Shown one piece after another: positions 17,646 to 26,617 of a stretch of DNA of 64,000 nucleotides; the stretch's first letter is position 1, and the number at the start of each line of letters is the position of its first letter. The stretch covers positions 1,364,001-1,428,000 of the forward strand of contig NZ_WWFG01000002.1 in assembly GCF_026127265.1 (NCBI RefSeq). Direction: 5' to 3'. Below the pieces are notes generated by a model that was not told the DNA's origin, did no database searches, and saw only the letters and a program-made list of their open reading frames with translations. Both the position numbers and the translations under genes were made by a program. The stretch is from Nostoc sp. KVJ3 (GTDB lineage Bacteria; Cyanobacteriota; Cyanobacteriia; Cyanobacteriales; Nostocaceae).

Positions 17646-18386
17646 TTTAAAGTTTTAGCGAAGGGGAATAGGTTTTGATTTATGTTGTGCTAATTTTTGG
17701 AATTTTGTCTAAGATAAAGATGGCAGTTTGATGTGTTCTTTATGAAGTAATTATAAGATTAAGTTGTTCAATAATTCTTAATTTAGCATATCTATCTTTA
17801 GAGAATCTTCGCTACTCTGTAGCTACTATATTAATATCTCTAAGAATAGGAACCTGATAGATTTAAATTCAACTAAATATACGGAATGAATTGAATATAG
17901 CGGTTCTCATTTATGTGAGGTACACCCATAGGGGCAATTCATGAATTGCCCCTACACCTTACGAGATGATGTTGTACCACATTTGAATGGGAACCGCCAT
18001 AAAAATTTTTACTGAATTTATTAACTCTGGGTGACTTAAAAATTAAGCTGACTGCGAAGCCTAATCTCAATCTTATGTAATTATACTAAGCATACTAAGC
18101 TTGCACAAGCCTTGGCGAATAGACTGAAGAAATTTCAGTTAAGTTAAGTGATATTAGTATTTAGTCTGGACTATCTTCTTAGTTCACTTTGGGAATTATT
18201 TTGTGCTATCTCATGAGGCTTGTGAACTAACTACAGAATTACACGATCGAGGGGTGCATTTGCAATTCTTAAAAAAATCGCAATTTGACTTTAACAATGG
18301 GGAAATATAAAAGTAACATTTTTTCCCATAACCAGAGTTGAACAAAAAGGTAACAATTGCCTTCGCGTTCCAATTATAGATTGTCT
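17646..18386. other. Intergenic region with a MITE-like element
   Basis: 741 bases, AT-rich, with no convincing gene apart from the short frame beginning at 18387. The MITE-like element at 17896-18001 is the main structure. Confidence 0.5.
17896..18001. mobile_element. MITE-like element, TATAGCG family, copy 2
   Basis: The ends TATAGCGGTTCTCAT and ATGGGAACCGCCATA are inverted over 15 bp with two mismatches. Subterminal GAGGTAC and GTACCAC boxes flank a perfect 24-bp palindrome at 17930-17953 (AGGGGCAATTCA and its inverse). Size 106 bp, the same as copy 1. Confidence 0.7.
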
Positions 18387-18587
18387 ATGCAACTTAGTTA
18401 TCTACCGCTTGCTTGGCTCAACAACATTGATCGGTCTATTGTCAAACAAAAGTTGATTGTGAAGCCACATACACCTTTGCCGCAAATCCTGGCATTGATG
18501 AAAAGAGCGATCGCTCCCATGCGATTGAGTTGCACAGCCTTTTTCAGGATAGTCCCGCAAGTAGAAGGCAACTCATGTCAGGCATAA
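18387..18587 (+). CDS. Short frame resembling the start of a CBS domain, possible relic
   Basis: 66 codons from ATG 18387. The stretch IVKQKLIVKPHTPLPQILAL resembles the first strand and helix of a CBS domain as found at the N-terminus of cyanobacterial sensor kinases. After about residue 45 the text stops looking protein-like. It overlaps the ATG of the GGDEF gene (18575) by 13 bases. It could be a decayed gene end, a short coupled leader peptide, or chance. Confidence 0.3.
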   Translation: MQLSYLPLAWLNNIDRSIVKQKLIVKPHTPLPQILALMKRAIAPMRLSCTAFFRIVPQVEGNSCQA

Positions 18588-19600
18588 GCCCATTTACTGC
18601 TTCTAAGCAACCACCACTGATCCTAGTGGCTGATGATGACAAGACCATTCGAGTATTGTTGCGTAAAGCTATGGAACAAGAAGGTTATCGAGTGGTTGAG
18701 GTTAATGATGGTAAGCAATGTTTAGATGCTTACGAGACGATCAAGCCAGATATAGTTTTACTCGATGCTGTAATGCCTGTGATGGACGGCTTTACCTGCT
18801 GTAAGCACTTGCTTCAGATTGCTAGGAATAATTTAATCTCAGCCCTTGCAAGCTTTGATACTAACTCGACTCTTAACAATACGGTCATCTCTAAGATATG
18901 GGAACGCACTCCCATATTGATGATCACATGCTTGGATGATGAAGAATCCGTAAACCGTGCTTTTGACGCAGGGGCAACTGATTATGTAACTAAGCCAATT
19001 CACTGGCCTGTATTGCGCCAGAGGTTGCGCCGATTGCTACAGCAAGGGCAAGTATACAAACAGTTAGAGGCCGCAAACCAGGCTCTACAGCAGCTTGCCA
19101 ATGTAGATGGCTTAACTGAGTTGGCTAATCGTCGCCGTTTTGATGATTATCTCAATACTCAGTGGATTAATCTCGCACAAGAGGGATCTTCTTTATCAAT
19201 GATTTTGTGTGATATCGACTATTTTAAATTTTATAACGATAAATATGGCCATCCGGCTGGGGATATCTGTTTGCAAAAGGTAGGTGCTGTCTTAAACATG
19301 AAGGTGCAAAAACATCAGGATTTAGTAGCGCGTTATGGTGGCGAAGAATTTGCTGTGATTATGCCACATACCCATGCATCTGGTGCAGTTCATGTAGCCG
19401 CAATGATCCAAGCGGGAATCAGAGATTTGCAAATTGTTCACGATGGATCTGTTGTAAGTCAGTATGTCACCCTTAGTATGGGCGTGGCGACTGTTATCCC
19501 TACTTGGGAATCCTCACCTTCAGATTTGATTGTACGAGCAGATAAAGCACTGTATCAAGCAAAGGCTGGAGGGCGCGATCGCTTTGTCTCAAGTTTTTAA
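18575..19600 (+). CDS. Response regulator with GGDEF (diguanylate cyclase) output
   Basis: I start at ATG 18575, preceded by AGAAGG at about 5 bases; the in-frame TTG at 18530 is less likely. The 341-residue product has a receiver domain (about residues 13-165; ADDDKTIR, phospho-Asp in IVLLDAVMPVMDGF, Lys in VTKPIHWP) with an unusually long insert (LLQIARNNLISALASF to WERTP) between the phospho-Asp strand and the next. A coiled linker follows (LQQLANVDGLTELANRRRFD), then a GGDEF domain with intact signature RYGGEEFAVIMPH and DIDYFKFYNDKYGHPAGD. It should make cyclic di-GMP. It is convergent with sasA. Confidence 0.93.
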   Translation: MSGISPFTASKQPPLILVADDDKTIRVLLRKAMEQEGYRVVEVNDGKQCLDAYETIKPDIVLLDAVMPVMDGFTCCKHLLQIARNNLISALASFDTNSTLNNTVISKIWERTPILMITCLDDEESVNRAFDAGATDYVTKPIHWPVLRQRLRRLLQQGQVYKQLEAANQALQQLANVDGLTELANRRRFDDYLNTQWINLAQEGSSLSMILCDIDYFKFYNDKYGHPAGDICLQKVGAVLNMKVQKHQDLVARYGGEEFAVIMPHTHASGAVHVAAMIQAGIRDLQIVHDGSVVSQYVTLSMGVATVIPTWESSPSDLIVRADKALYQAKAGGRDRFVSSF

Positions 19601-19631
19601 TTATCATTTGTCATTAGTCAATGCCCAATCC

Positions 19632-20846
19632 CTAAGCAGGATAAACTGGCAGCGTGAAGTGGAACCATGCTCCGTTATTGGGGGCGGAGTCTACCCAAAT
19701 TTGACCATAATGTGCTAAAACAATCCGCTGACATAAACAAAGACCAATGCCATAACCTTCTTTACCTTCATCCCGTTGGAGGCGAAAGTGGTTTTCAAAA
19801 ATGCGATCGCGGTTTTCTACAGGAATCCCCGGCCCAGTATCGCCAATACTAAACTGAACTTTTTGAGTAGTGCGGTGCAATCCGGCAATGCTAATCTTGC
19901 CGCCTTCTGGTGTGTATTTGATGGCATTATCTAACAGATTCACTAGCACCTGACGGATACGTTCTGGGTCAGCATATACGTGTGGCAAGTCATTAGGAAT
20001 ATCCGTTTCTACCTCTTGGGCTTTGGCGGTGTAGCGATCGCACAATTCTTCTAGTACATTTAAGCACATTTTCCCTAGTTGTACTTTTTGGGGTAAAATT
20101 GGAAACTCCGTATCTTTGCCCCGACCTACCTGTAAAAGGTCAGCAATCATCCGGTCAATGATCTTAGTTTGATTGCGGGCTTGTTTTAATAAATGGGCTG
20201 CCATCGATGGCTTGAGGCGCTCGAATTGACCTGTTTCTAAATTGTAGTTAGATTGAAGAGTTTCCATTGCGATCGCGGCAGCAGTTAGGGGATTGCGAAG
20301 ATCGTGCGCTAGCATAGCAATCACCCGATCTTTAAACTGTAGCTGCTCTTGGAGATTATCTTTTTCCTGCTTCAATCGAAAAATTTCGTCTGAGAGTCGG
20401 ATTAATTCAGAGGAAACAGCAACTGAATGGATAGTGGATTTGGGGGATGTCGCCCGACCATTGTCGTCCATACTTTCTTGCAAGTCTTCCTGTAATTTTA
20501 AGTAAGCATCTACAGCGACTTGCCAGCGAGGCCACCAGTTTTTCAATTGCGTTATGATATTACTCCCAGCCAAAACCTGTTGTGGTTCTGGATGGATTTT
20601 GACTAAAGCTGGCGTTGCGACCAACTTAAAGTGTTCTGCTAAGTAAGGTTGTTGTCCAACATCGATAGTTTGAAGTTCAAAACTATACTCAGCCTGTAAT
20701 TCTTTTAAGTAAGCACGGATTCGCTGCACCTGTTGTCGGGACTTGGGTCGCCCATCGACAAATAATAATAACTGGAGTGGAGCCTCAGAATAAATAGGCT
20801 GATCCTGGGAAACTTGCATGTAATCGTGTTTCAGCACTGGTAACAA
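19632..20846 (-). CDS. sasA: Circadian clock sensor histidine kinase SasA
   Basis: The 404-residue product has an N-terminal KaiB-like thioredoxin-fold domain (about residues 22-108; LQLLLFVDGRPKSRQQVQRI, VATPALVKIHPEPQQVLAG), then a coiled segment, the H-box MLAHDLRNPLTAAAIAMET (His near 181) and the ATPase domain with NLLDNAIKYTPEGG, IGDTGPGIP and GYGIGLCLCQRIVLAH. SasA binds KaiC through the KaiB-like domain and phosphorylates RpaA to pass clock time to transcription. kaiABC and rpaA are not in this window. The start could be Met-10 (20819), which would drop MLPVLKHDY. Confidence 0.97.
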   Translation of the reverse strand: MLPVLKHDYMQVSQDQPIYSEAPLQLLLFVDGRPKSRQQVQRIRAYLKELQAEYSFELQTIDVGQQPYLAEHFKLVATPALVKIHPEPQQVLAGSNIITQLKNWWPRWQVAVDAYLKLQEDLQESMDDNGRATSPKSTIHSVAVSSELIRLSDEIFRLKQEKDNLQEQLQFKDRVIAMLAHDLRNPLTAAAIAMETLQSNYNLETGQFERLKPSMAAHLLKQARNQTKIIDRMIADLLQVGRGKDTEFPILPQKVQLGKMCLNVLEELCDRYTAKAQEVETDIPNDLPHVYADPERIRQVLVNLLDNAIKYTPEGGKISIAGLHRTTQKVQFSIGDTGPGIPVENRDRIFENHFRLQRDEGKEGYGIGLCLCQRIVLAHYGQIWVDSAPNNGAWFHFTLPVYPA

Positions 20847-21438
20847 CCCGGTGACGCTTTACAGAAAGTAAAATGGACTGACGGCTGTGGATGGTCGTTG
20901 TTTTCTCTTCAATTTAATATCTATTTTAGATTTTGAATACTCTTATCAGTTCTGCGTTTTTGACATTAGACATATCTTTTCAGCTTTTTGCGCTCTTTTG
21001 GGTAACTTTGTCTCCAAGAAACACCTTTGTCCTTGAATATAAGTCTTAATTTGACCTTAAACAAAATTTTTCGCCAGAGCCAGCAGGTGAAAGGTTTAAT
21101 ACTATGTCAAATCGGCTAGTGGTTCAGTATGTAAATTTGAATACTCAAATTTAATAAGCGATCACTGAGCCAAACACAGGCGCTAATTGTATCTAATCTA
21201 TCAAGAAGTTGTTAACTGTTTAGACCAAGCTTGTAGAGGGTTTTTCAACTGCCAGTGCATCCGATGAAGTGTCTTTTTTGCCTCTACCTAATCCTGCTAA
21301 CGATTGGGAAAACAACCACAGCCAACTGTGTACTACCTCTAGAGATTGCGAAGCGCACACTAACCAGCTTTCCTAAAATAACCGCTACCCTATCCCAGAA
21401 TAACAGGGGATGGATTGCTAGAGAGAAAGCTTGAGATC

Positions 21439-21555
21439 GGTAGTCAGACAGAATTAATTACACAACGTCATTGCGAACGCTTTATTTCATTACGTATCGT
21501 GCTGGTTGTCCAACAGAGTATGCAATGACTGTAAATATTTTTGTCCATCTACTCA
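21439..21555. mobile_element. MITE-like element, TAAGTAGT family, copy 1
   Basis: The left part reads GGTAGTCAGACAGAATTAAT then TACACAACGTCATTGC, and the right part GCAATGACTGTAAATATT then TTTGTCCATCTACTCA, an imperfect inverted pair. The same left and right text is found at 37560-37645 and 51698-51756. Confidence 0.55.
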
Positions 21556-22102
21556 AGATAGGAGCGATGCCTACGGCGGTAAACTATGCACTTTTAGAGT
21601 CAGCACTCACTACTCTCGAAGTTGTCAAGAAACTCTTGACTTACAGAAAAAGTAGGATTTTCCCCGGAAAATATATTTTATAGACACTAGGGAAACTGCC
21701 ATAACACTTGACTGCTTTGCATATAACCCCAGTCGCCAAAAATAACGAACTTACGCCAAGTTCCTGGAATTGCTTAACACTGGCATTTTCCACCTATTGC
21801 CTTATTTAGCTTACCATCGTCAGATGAATAATTTCCATAACCGATTCTAAGCCAGCGTTAGCGAACTTAATTTATTGCCCTCCTTGAGTGAGGCTAAGGG
21901 GGGCTTTAGTCTTAGTGTATTACTTCAGTCGGTTGGCGATCGCCTGACTATACAGCTTGGTTTTCGCTTACGGCATTGGTGGCCAAGACCCAATAATTTT
22001 ATCAGAAAATTTTGGCGCTGTCTTGCAAAGTTGCTCCTCTACAGCGCTCCGCGCATCCTTCGGCGGGGGAGACCCCAAGACCGCACTTTGCGCTTCGTCA
22101 TA

Positions 22103-22149
22103 CATCCAGTATTGTTTTTTTGCTTCCCGCTTAAAAACAATACTGGATG
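22103..22149. repeat. Perfect 17-bp inverted repeat (long hairpin)
   Basis: CATCCAGTATTGTTTTT at 22103-22119 is matched exactly by its inverse at 22133-22149 around a 13-base loop. It is not followed by a T-run on either strand and no gene end is near, so it is not an obvious terminator. Confidence 0.7.
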
Positions 22150-22304
22150 CAATCCTCACCCCCCCGCTCACGATCCCCACCTTATGAGTACATTGTTCGC
22201 TGTCTTCGTCTCGCAGAGAAGGTGGGGACTTCCGCGACAAGTTAAAAAACTCTTGGATAGCAAGTATTTCAGATTTATTTCTATTTTTTTTCAAAAATGT
22301 TAGT

Positions 22305-22332
22305 TTGCCACACCTTTAGGGAACTCTATATA
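22305..22332 (+). promoter_or_regulatory. Sigma-70-type promoter for a candidate small RNA
   Basis: TTGCCA (22305-22310) and TATATA (22327-22332) are 16 bases apart, a near-consensus -35/-10 pair. The predicted start is near 22339, about 60 bases before a hairpin terminator. Confidence 0.45.
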
Positions 22333-22338
22333 TAAGCA

Positions 22339-22411
22339 TGGGAATTATCAAAACCTAATGGCTGTAAAACGAAGACAATACGGTAGCTTTTGCTACCGTT
22401 TACTCATTTTT
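22339..22411 (+). ncRNA. Candidate small RNA of about 73 nt
   Basis: The stretch between a good promoter (22305-22332) and a hairpin with an 8-bp stem (ACGGTAGC/GCTACCGT, 22380-22399) ending in TTACTCATTTTT would give a transcript of about 73 nt. No open frame fits, and the terminator has no protein gene in front of it. The body GGGAATTATCAAAACCTAAT looks unstructured and could be a pairing region. It matches no small RNA I can name. Confidence 0.4.
22380..22411 (+). terminator. Hairpin terminator
   Basis: An 8-bp perfect stem with a TTTT loop, then TTACTCATTTTT. The T-run is delayed by about 7 bases, so strength is uncertain. Confidence 0.6.
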
Positions 22412-22574
22412 AGAGATATATCATCTTTACCAACAGAGACATTTACCAAGAAGACATACTGAGTCGGTAGTGTCTTTTGATAATGCGCTAAGAAGCAGAG
22501 TGCCCAATGCCCAATGCCCATTTAATGAACAGTCTGCGCTAGGGTAGGAATTGAAACTCAATTTGTGATTTCCT

Positions 22575-23957
22575 GTGCTTCCCTGTAAACGTCCAGCTGT
22601 ATTTCTAATTTGGGCTGCTATACTGACCTCGTTAACAGCCTGTGCTAACAGTCCAGTAGCCAAAAACCTTGAGCAATCTTTGGCGGCAGATCCAAAACTG
22701 CAAAGCAATCCAGCTGTCTTTGGAGAATCTCAGGTTAACCAACCACAAGCACAGCCAAACGCATCAACAATTCAGTTACCAGCTGATTTTCCCAAAGATA
22801 TCCCACTATATTCCAATGCCCAACTACAGCAAGTTACACCTGCTAGTGGCTCAGAAAACAGAGTCTCAACTCGTTGGTTAACTTCTGACCCCAGCAATTT
22901 TATCGCTAGCTTTTATCGTAGCCAGTTTCAAACAAATAACTGGCAAATTTTGCAACAGCCAACAGATGATGCGGGAGGTGTTTTTGAGGCACGTCGTAAC
23001 GATTTGTTGTTGAAGGTTTCCATTCAACCTAAATCAGTTACTAACGCCACACCAAATCAACCCCAAACTGCTACGGAATTACTGATTGAGTACGTACCTA
23101 ATAGTGTCGCTACGGCGCAATCTACCCTAACTACAAATTCTAACGCCGTTCCTCAACCAGGAAATCCCCAGTTCATTGGCCCGATACCACCTGCAAATTT
23201 GGCAGCACAGCCACCAACTACGCCTAATAATCAAACAACTCCTACAGCTATACCTGAATCTCAGGAATTCAACGATCTCAATAAAGTACCGCAAGAATGG
23301 CGGCAACACATCCAAGATTTAGCTGCATTGGGTGTTTTGTCCATAGAGCCAAAAGAAACTAAGAGTAATTCCACTACCACAAATAACCAGTTTGAACCAA
23401 GTAAAATCATTACACATCGGGAATACGCTCGTTGGCTAATTGCTGCGAATAATGCTATGTATGCCAGCAATCCAGCTAAACAAATTCGCTTGGCATCAGA
23501 AAGTACTCAACCAGCTTTTAGTGATGTGTCGGCAAAAGACCCTGATTTTTCAGCAATTCAGGGATTAGTCGAAGCTGGGTTAATTCCCAGTCCTTTATCT
23601 GGAGATTCTACAGCTGTTTTGTTTCGTCCTGATGCACCCCTAACACGGGAACAGTTGCTGCTGTGGAAATTACCCCTAGATACTCGCCAAGCTTTACCCT
23701 CTGCTAACTTAGATGCGGTTAAACAAACCTGGGGTTTCCAAGACGCAGCCCGAATTGACCCCAAGGCTTTAAGAGCAGTGTTAGCTGATTACCAAAATAG
23801 CGAACAATCGAATATTCGGCGGGTGTTTGGCTATACGACTCTGTTTCAACCCAAAAAACCAGTGACTCGTGCTGAGGCTGCGATGACTTTGTGGTATTTC
23901 GGCAGTCCGGGTGAGGGTGTGTCGGCTACTGAGGCTTTGAAATTGAAGCGAAATTAA
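22575..23957 (+). CDS. SLH-domain lipoprotein
   Basis: The GTG start at 22575 gives a 460-residue product with a lipoprotein signal: hydrophobic FLIWAAILTSLTAC with Cys in the lipobox LTAC near residue 23. A Pro/Gln/Asn-rich segment follows. Residues about 65-175 form a small alpha/beta domain (IQLPADFPKDIPLYSNAQLQ, NFIASFYRSQFQTNNWQILQ), then a low-complexity linker (about 180-230) and an SLH-type region from about 235 (FSDVSAKDPDFSAIQGLVEA, FRPDAPLTREQLLLWKLPL, KPVTRAEAAMTLWYFG). SLH domains bind cell-wall polysaccharide, so the protein may tie the membrane to peptidoglycan. No partner gene is adjacent. Confidence 0.85.
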   Translation: MLPCKRPAVFLIWAAILTSLTACANSPVAKNLEQSLAADPKLQSNPAVFGESQVNQPQAQPNASTIQLPADFPKDIPLYSNAQLQQVTPASGSENRVSTRWLTSDPSNFIASFYRSQFQTNNWQILQQPTDDAGGVFEARRNDLLLKVSIQPKSVTNATPNQPQTATELLIEYVPNSVATAQSTLTTNSNAVPQPGNPQFIGPIPPANLAAQPPTTPNNQTTPTAIPESQEFNDLNKVPQEWRQHIQDLAALGVLSIEPKETKSNSTTTNNQFEPSKIITHREYARWLIAANNAMYASNPAKQIRLASESTQPAFSDVSAKDPDFSAIQGLVEAGLIPSPLSGDSTAVLFRPDAPLTREQLLLWKLPLDTRQALPSANLDAVKQTWGFQDAARIDPKALRAVLADYQNSEQSNIRRVFGYTTLFQPKKPVTRAEAAMTLWYFGSPGEGVSATEALKLKRN

Positions 23958-24277
23958 AGCGATGTCTACGAAGGGTTACGCCATTCTGTTACGGTTAGCT
24001 TATCCCATATCAGAAAAGTGGATAATACTCACACTTGAACATGAAAAGTTTGTGATTTCTTTGTAATCCACTGATTTTTTATCAAGAAAATGTAAATCTA
24101 AGTGTTTTCGGCGTTTTTACCTGTGTTTGATGAATTTTTGAGGCATAGTTAAGTGAAACAACGTAAATCAACTCAATAGACACGCTTAGTTTTGAAGTAA
24201 CTCAAAACTTAAGTTGTCAGACTATCGCCCCTTTATTACTTTTAAACAAACTAAAAAATCTCACGGGTAAAACAAAT
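23958..24277. other. Intergenic region, upstream of the GDSL esterase gene
   Basis: 320 AT-rich bases with GCGATGTCTACGAAGGGTTACGCC-type repeat text near the start (cited to show type). No gene or clear operator is seen. Confidence 0.45.
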
Positions 24278-25315
24278 ATGAAAAAACAAGCTGTAGCAGT
24301 CGGATTTGTTTTATTTTCTTTCATGTTGCCGACCAAAGCCTCGGCTGCGAGTTTTGATCAGTTTTATGTCTTTGGTGATAGTCTTTCCGATACAGGTAAT
24401 GTATACGATGCTACTGGAGGGACATTTCCTCAAAGCCCACCTTATTTTAATGGACGTTTTTCCGATGGGCCGATTTGGGTAGATTATCTCGGAGATCAGC
24501 TAGGATTAAAACCCACTTTATTGACTACTATTCCTTCCACACCTCCTACTCAAGGGATAAACTTCGCTTTCGGTGGTGCTAGTTCTGGTTTAGATAACGC
24601 TGTTGTTCCCAATAAAGGTTTACCGGGAGTACTCAAACAAGTCCTTGGTTTTGCTGCAACTCTGCAAGCAAATAATCAAACTGCTGACCCAAATGCACTT
24701 TATACATTATGGGGAGGTGCTAATGACTTCCTTTTTCTTAACCCCCAAGACTCTACCACGCCAATCAGTAATATATCTCTGGCGTTGAATACTCTGGTAG
24801 GAGTCGGCGCGAAAAATATTTTGGTGTTTAACTTGCCAGATTTAGGAAAGCTACCGGCTGCTCAAATCGGTCGCGATCCTGCAACCCTTAGTGAATCTAC
24901 TAATGAGTTTAACTTGGGTTTAGCAACAACTGTGAATGCTTTGAGCCAAAACCCTAATCTCAACATTATCCCGATTGATACTTATTCTTTATTTAATCAG
25001 GCAAGTTCATTAGGTTTGACGAATGTAACCGAGTCTTGTCTATCTAGACCAGATATTTGTGACCCAGGTAATAACAAGTTTCTCATCTGGGATGGTTTCC
25101 ACCCAACGACAGCTGCTCAGAAGATAATAGCAGACACTGCATTGGCTGCGATTGATGCTAAGTCTATTCCTGAATCTTCGATAAACTTGGGGATTTTAGC
25201 GCTCGGTGCTTTTGGTGCGGTAGGAGTGCTGAAGCGTCAACAAAAAAGATCGGTACTTATGACAGCAGGTCGGGTTGCTGATGCACAATTGTCTCATACA
25301 ACAGTTGAAAATTAA
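24278..25315 (+). CDS. Secreted GDSL (SGNH) esterase/lipase, PEP-CTERM-like end
   Basis: The 345-residue product has a signal peptide (VGFVLFSFMLPTKASAASF, cleavage near residue 24). Block I is FYVFGDSLSDTGN with the nucleophile Ser, block III is LWGGANDF, and block V is WDGFHPTTAAQ with the catalytic Asp and His, so the SGNH set is complete. Near the end, PESSINLGILALGAFGAVGV then LKRQQKR resembles a PEP-CTERM sorting signal (PES, membrane helix, basic patch). However, about 20 more residues follow (VLMTAGRVADAQ...), unlike the usual short end. It should cleave ester bonds outside the cell. It is 13 bases before the M42 peptidase gene. Confidence 0.9.
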   Translation: MKKQAVAVGFVLFSFMLPTKASAASFDQFYVFGDSLSDTGNVYDATGGTFPQSPPYFNGRFSDGPIWVDYLGDQLGLKPTLLTTIPSTPPTQGINFAFGGASSGLDNAVVPNKGLPGVLKQVLGFAATLQANNQTADPNALYTLWGGANDFLFLNPQDSTTPISNISLALNTLVGVGAKNILVFNLPDLGKLPAAQIGRDPATLSESTNEFNLGLATTVNALSQNPNLNIIPIDTYSLFNQASSLGLTNVTESCLSRPDICDPGNNKFLIWDGFHPTTAAQKIIADTALAAIDAKSIPESSINLGILALGAFGAVGVLKRQQKRSVLMTAGRVADAQLSHTTVEN

Positions 25316-25328
25316 ACTAACTGTCTTG

Positions 25329-26372
25329 ATGTGGGATTACGATCGCTTATTTCAAATTATTGAAGAATTAGTTATGCATCATTCTCCGAGTGGTGCAGAA
25401 GCTGAGATTAACCAGTTGTTGATGCAACGATTTGCGGCGCTGGGTGTACAAGTGTGGTGCGATCGCGCCGATAATATTATTGCCAAAATTCCAGGGAAAA
25501 ATCCAGATAGTGCGATCGCCATCACCGCACACAAAGATGAAATTGGCGCAATTGTCAAGAGTCTTGGTGATGAAGGTCGTGTCAAAGTCAGCAAACTCGG
25601 CGGTTCTTTCCCGTGGGTTTATGGCGAAGGAGTTGTAGATTTACTGGGAGATAACGAAACCATTAGCGGTATTCTCAGCTTCGGTTCCCGCCACGTTTCC
25701 CACGAATCGCCCCAAAAAGTGCAGCAGGAAGATACTACTGTGAAGTGGGAAAATGCCTGGATTGAAACGAAGCTGACATCTGCTGAATTAGAAGCAGTTG
25801 GGATTCGACCTGGAACTAGAATGGTAATCGGCAAGCATCGCAAGCGTCCAATTCGGTTAAAGGATCATATTGCCGGTTACACCTTGGATAACAAAGCCTC
25901 TGTTGCTATTTTGCTAGCTTTGGCTGAAAATCTTAAACAGCCAGTAGCCGATGTTTATTTAGTAGCTTCAGCCAAAGAAGAAGTCGGGGCAATTGGGGCG
26001 CTATTTTTCACTCAAAACCAGCGTTTAGATGCCTTGATTGCTTTAGAAATTTGTCCATTATCTGACGAATATCCTGTTAAAGATGGGGAAAGTCCTGTAC
26101 TCTTATCTCAAGATGCTTATGGGATATATGATGAAGGGCTAAATGGACAACTGCGCCATAGTGCCAAACAGTTGAATATGCCAGTACAGTTAACAACTCT
26201 GAGTGGATTTGGTAGTGATGCTTCAATTGCGATGAAATTTGGTCATGTTGGGCGTGCTGCGTGTTTGGCGTTTCCTACACAAAATACACATGGCTTTGAA
26301 ATTGCTCATTTGGGAGCGATCGCTAATTGTATCGATTTGTTAAAAACTTTCTGCGAAACTGAGTTTGAGTGA
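25329..26372 (+). CDS. M42 family metallopeptidase (FrvX/PepA-like aminopeptidase)
   Basis: I start at ATG 25329 (MWDYDRLFQIIEEL); the upstream in-frame codon at 25275 would overlap the GDSL gene and adds unlikely residues. The 347-residue product has metal-site motifs: SAIAITAHKDEIGAIV, DHIAGYTLDNKASVAILLAL, VYLVASAKEEVGAIGALF with the catalytic Glu pair, and LIALEICPL. The closing THGFEIAHLGAIANC supplies the last His. Such enzymes are cytoplasmic dinuclear-metal aminopeptidases. It follows the GDSL gene by 13 bases but a functional tie is not evident. Confidence 0.92.
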   Translation: MWDYDRLFQIIEELVMHHSPSGAEAEINQLLMQRFAALGVQVWCDRADNIIAKIPGKNPDSAIAITAHKDEIGAIVKSLGDEGRVKVSKLGGSFPWVYGEGVVDLLGDNETISGILSFGSRHVSHESPQKVQQEDTTVKWENAWIETKLTSAELEAVGIRPGTRMVIGKHRKRPIRLKDHIAGYTLDNKASVAILLALAENLKQPVADVYLVASAKEEVGAIGALFFTQNQRLDALIALEICPLSDEYPVKDGESPVLLSQDAYGIYDEGLNGQLRHSAKQLNMPVQLTTLSGFGSDASIAMKFGHVGRAACLAFPTQNTHGFEIAHLGAIANCIDLLKTFCETEFE

Positions 26373-26617
26373 TATATCAGGGCTTTGATTTGAAGGAGCG
26401 ATCGCATATTAACCCAAAATAGCGCGGATTTTTCTGGTTGTTGAAAATGCGCGTAGGCGTAGCCCGTCGTAGACATCGCACAGCAAGATTATTCCTACTA
26501 TTGATGTCGTGCGATCGCGATGCTTACGGCTGTAAACTACGCCATATCTCTAGATTAGGCATTAGATGTATAATTGCTGAATGCTTCGTATATTTATTTA
26601 CTGGTTAAAACTATTAA

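Larger units (their letters stand above)
20847..22574. other. 1.7-kb region without a convincing protein gene
   Basis: Open frames here (for example 21471-21683, 21875-22303 and the minus-strand 21968-22294) have poor protein composition and run through repeat-type DNA, such as the GGAGACCCCAAGACC/CGCACTTTGCGCTTCG text near 22065-22095. It holds a MITE-like element (21439-21555), a 17-bp perfect hairpin (22103-22149) and a candidate small RNA unit (22305-22411). Confidence 0.55.

Noticed and set aside
19632..20846. Possible kai clock cluster near sasA
   Set aside because: No kaiA, kaiB, kaiC or rpaA frame is found in the flanking 20 kb.
21264..21434. 56-residue frame starting MKCLFCLYLILLTIG, signal-peptide-like
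   Set aside because: Only the first 15 residues look meaningful; no ribosome site is clear and the rest is ordinary AT-rich DNA.
21875..22303. 142-residue plus-strand frame and overlapping minus-strand frame 21968-22294
   Set aside because: Both run through repeat-type DNA and the long hairpin, and composition is not protein-like.
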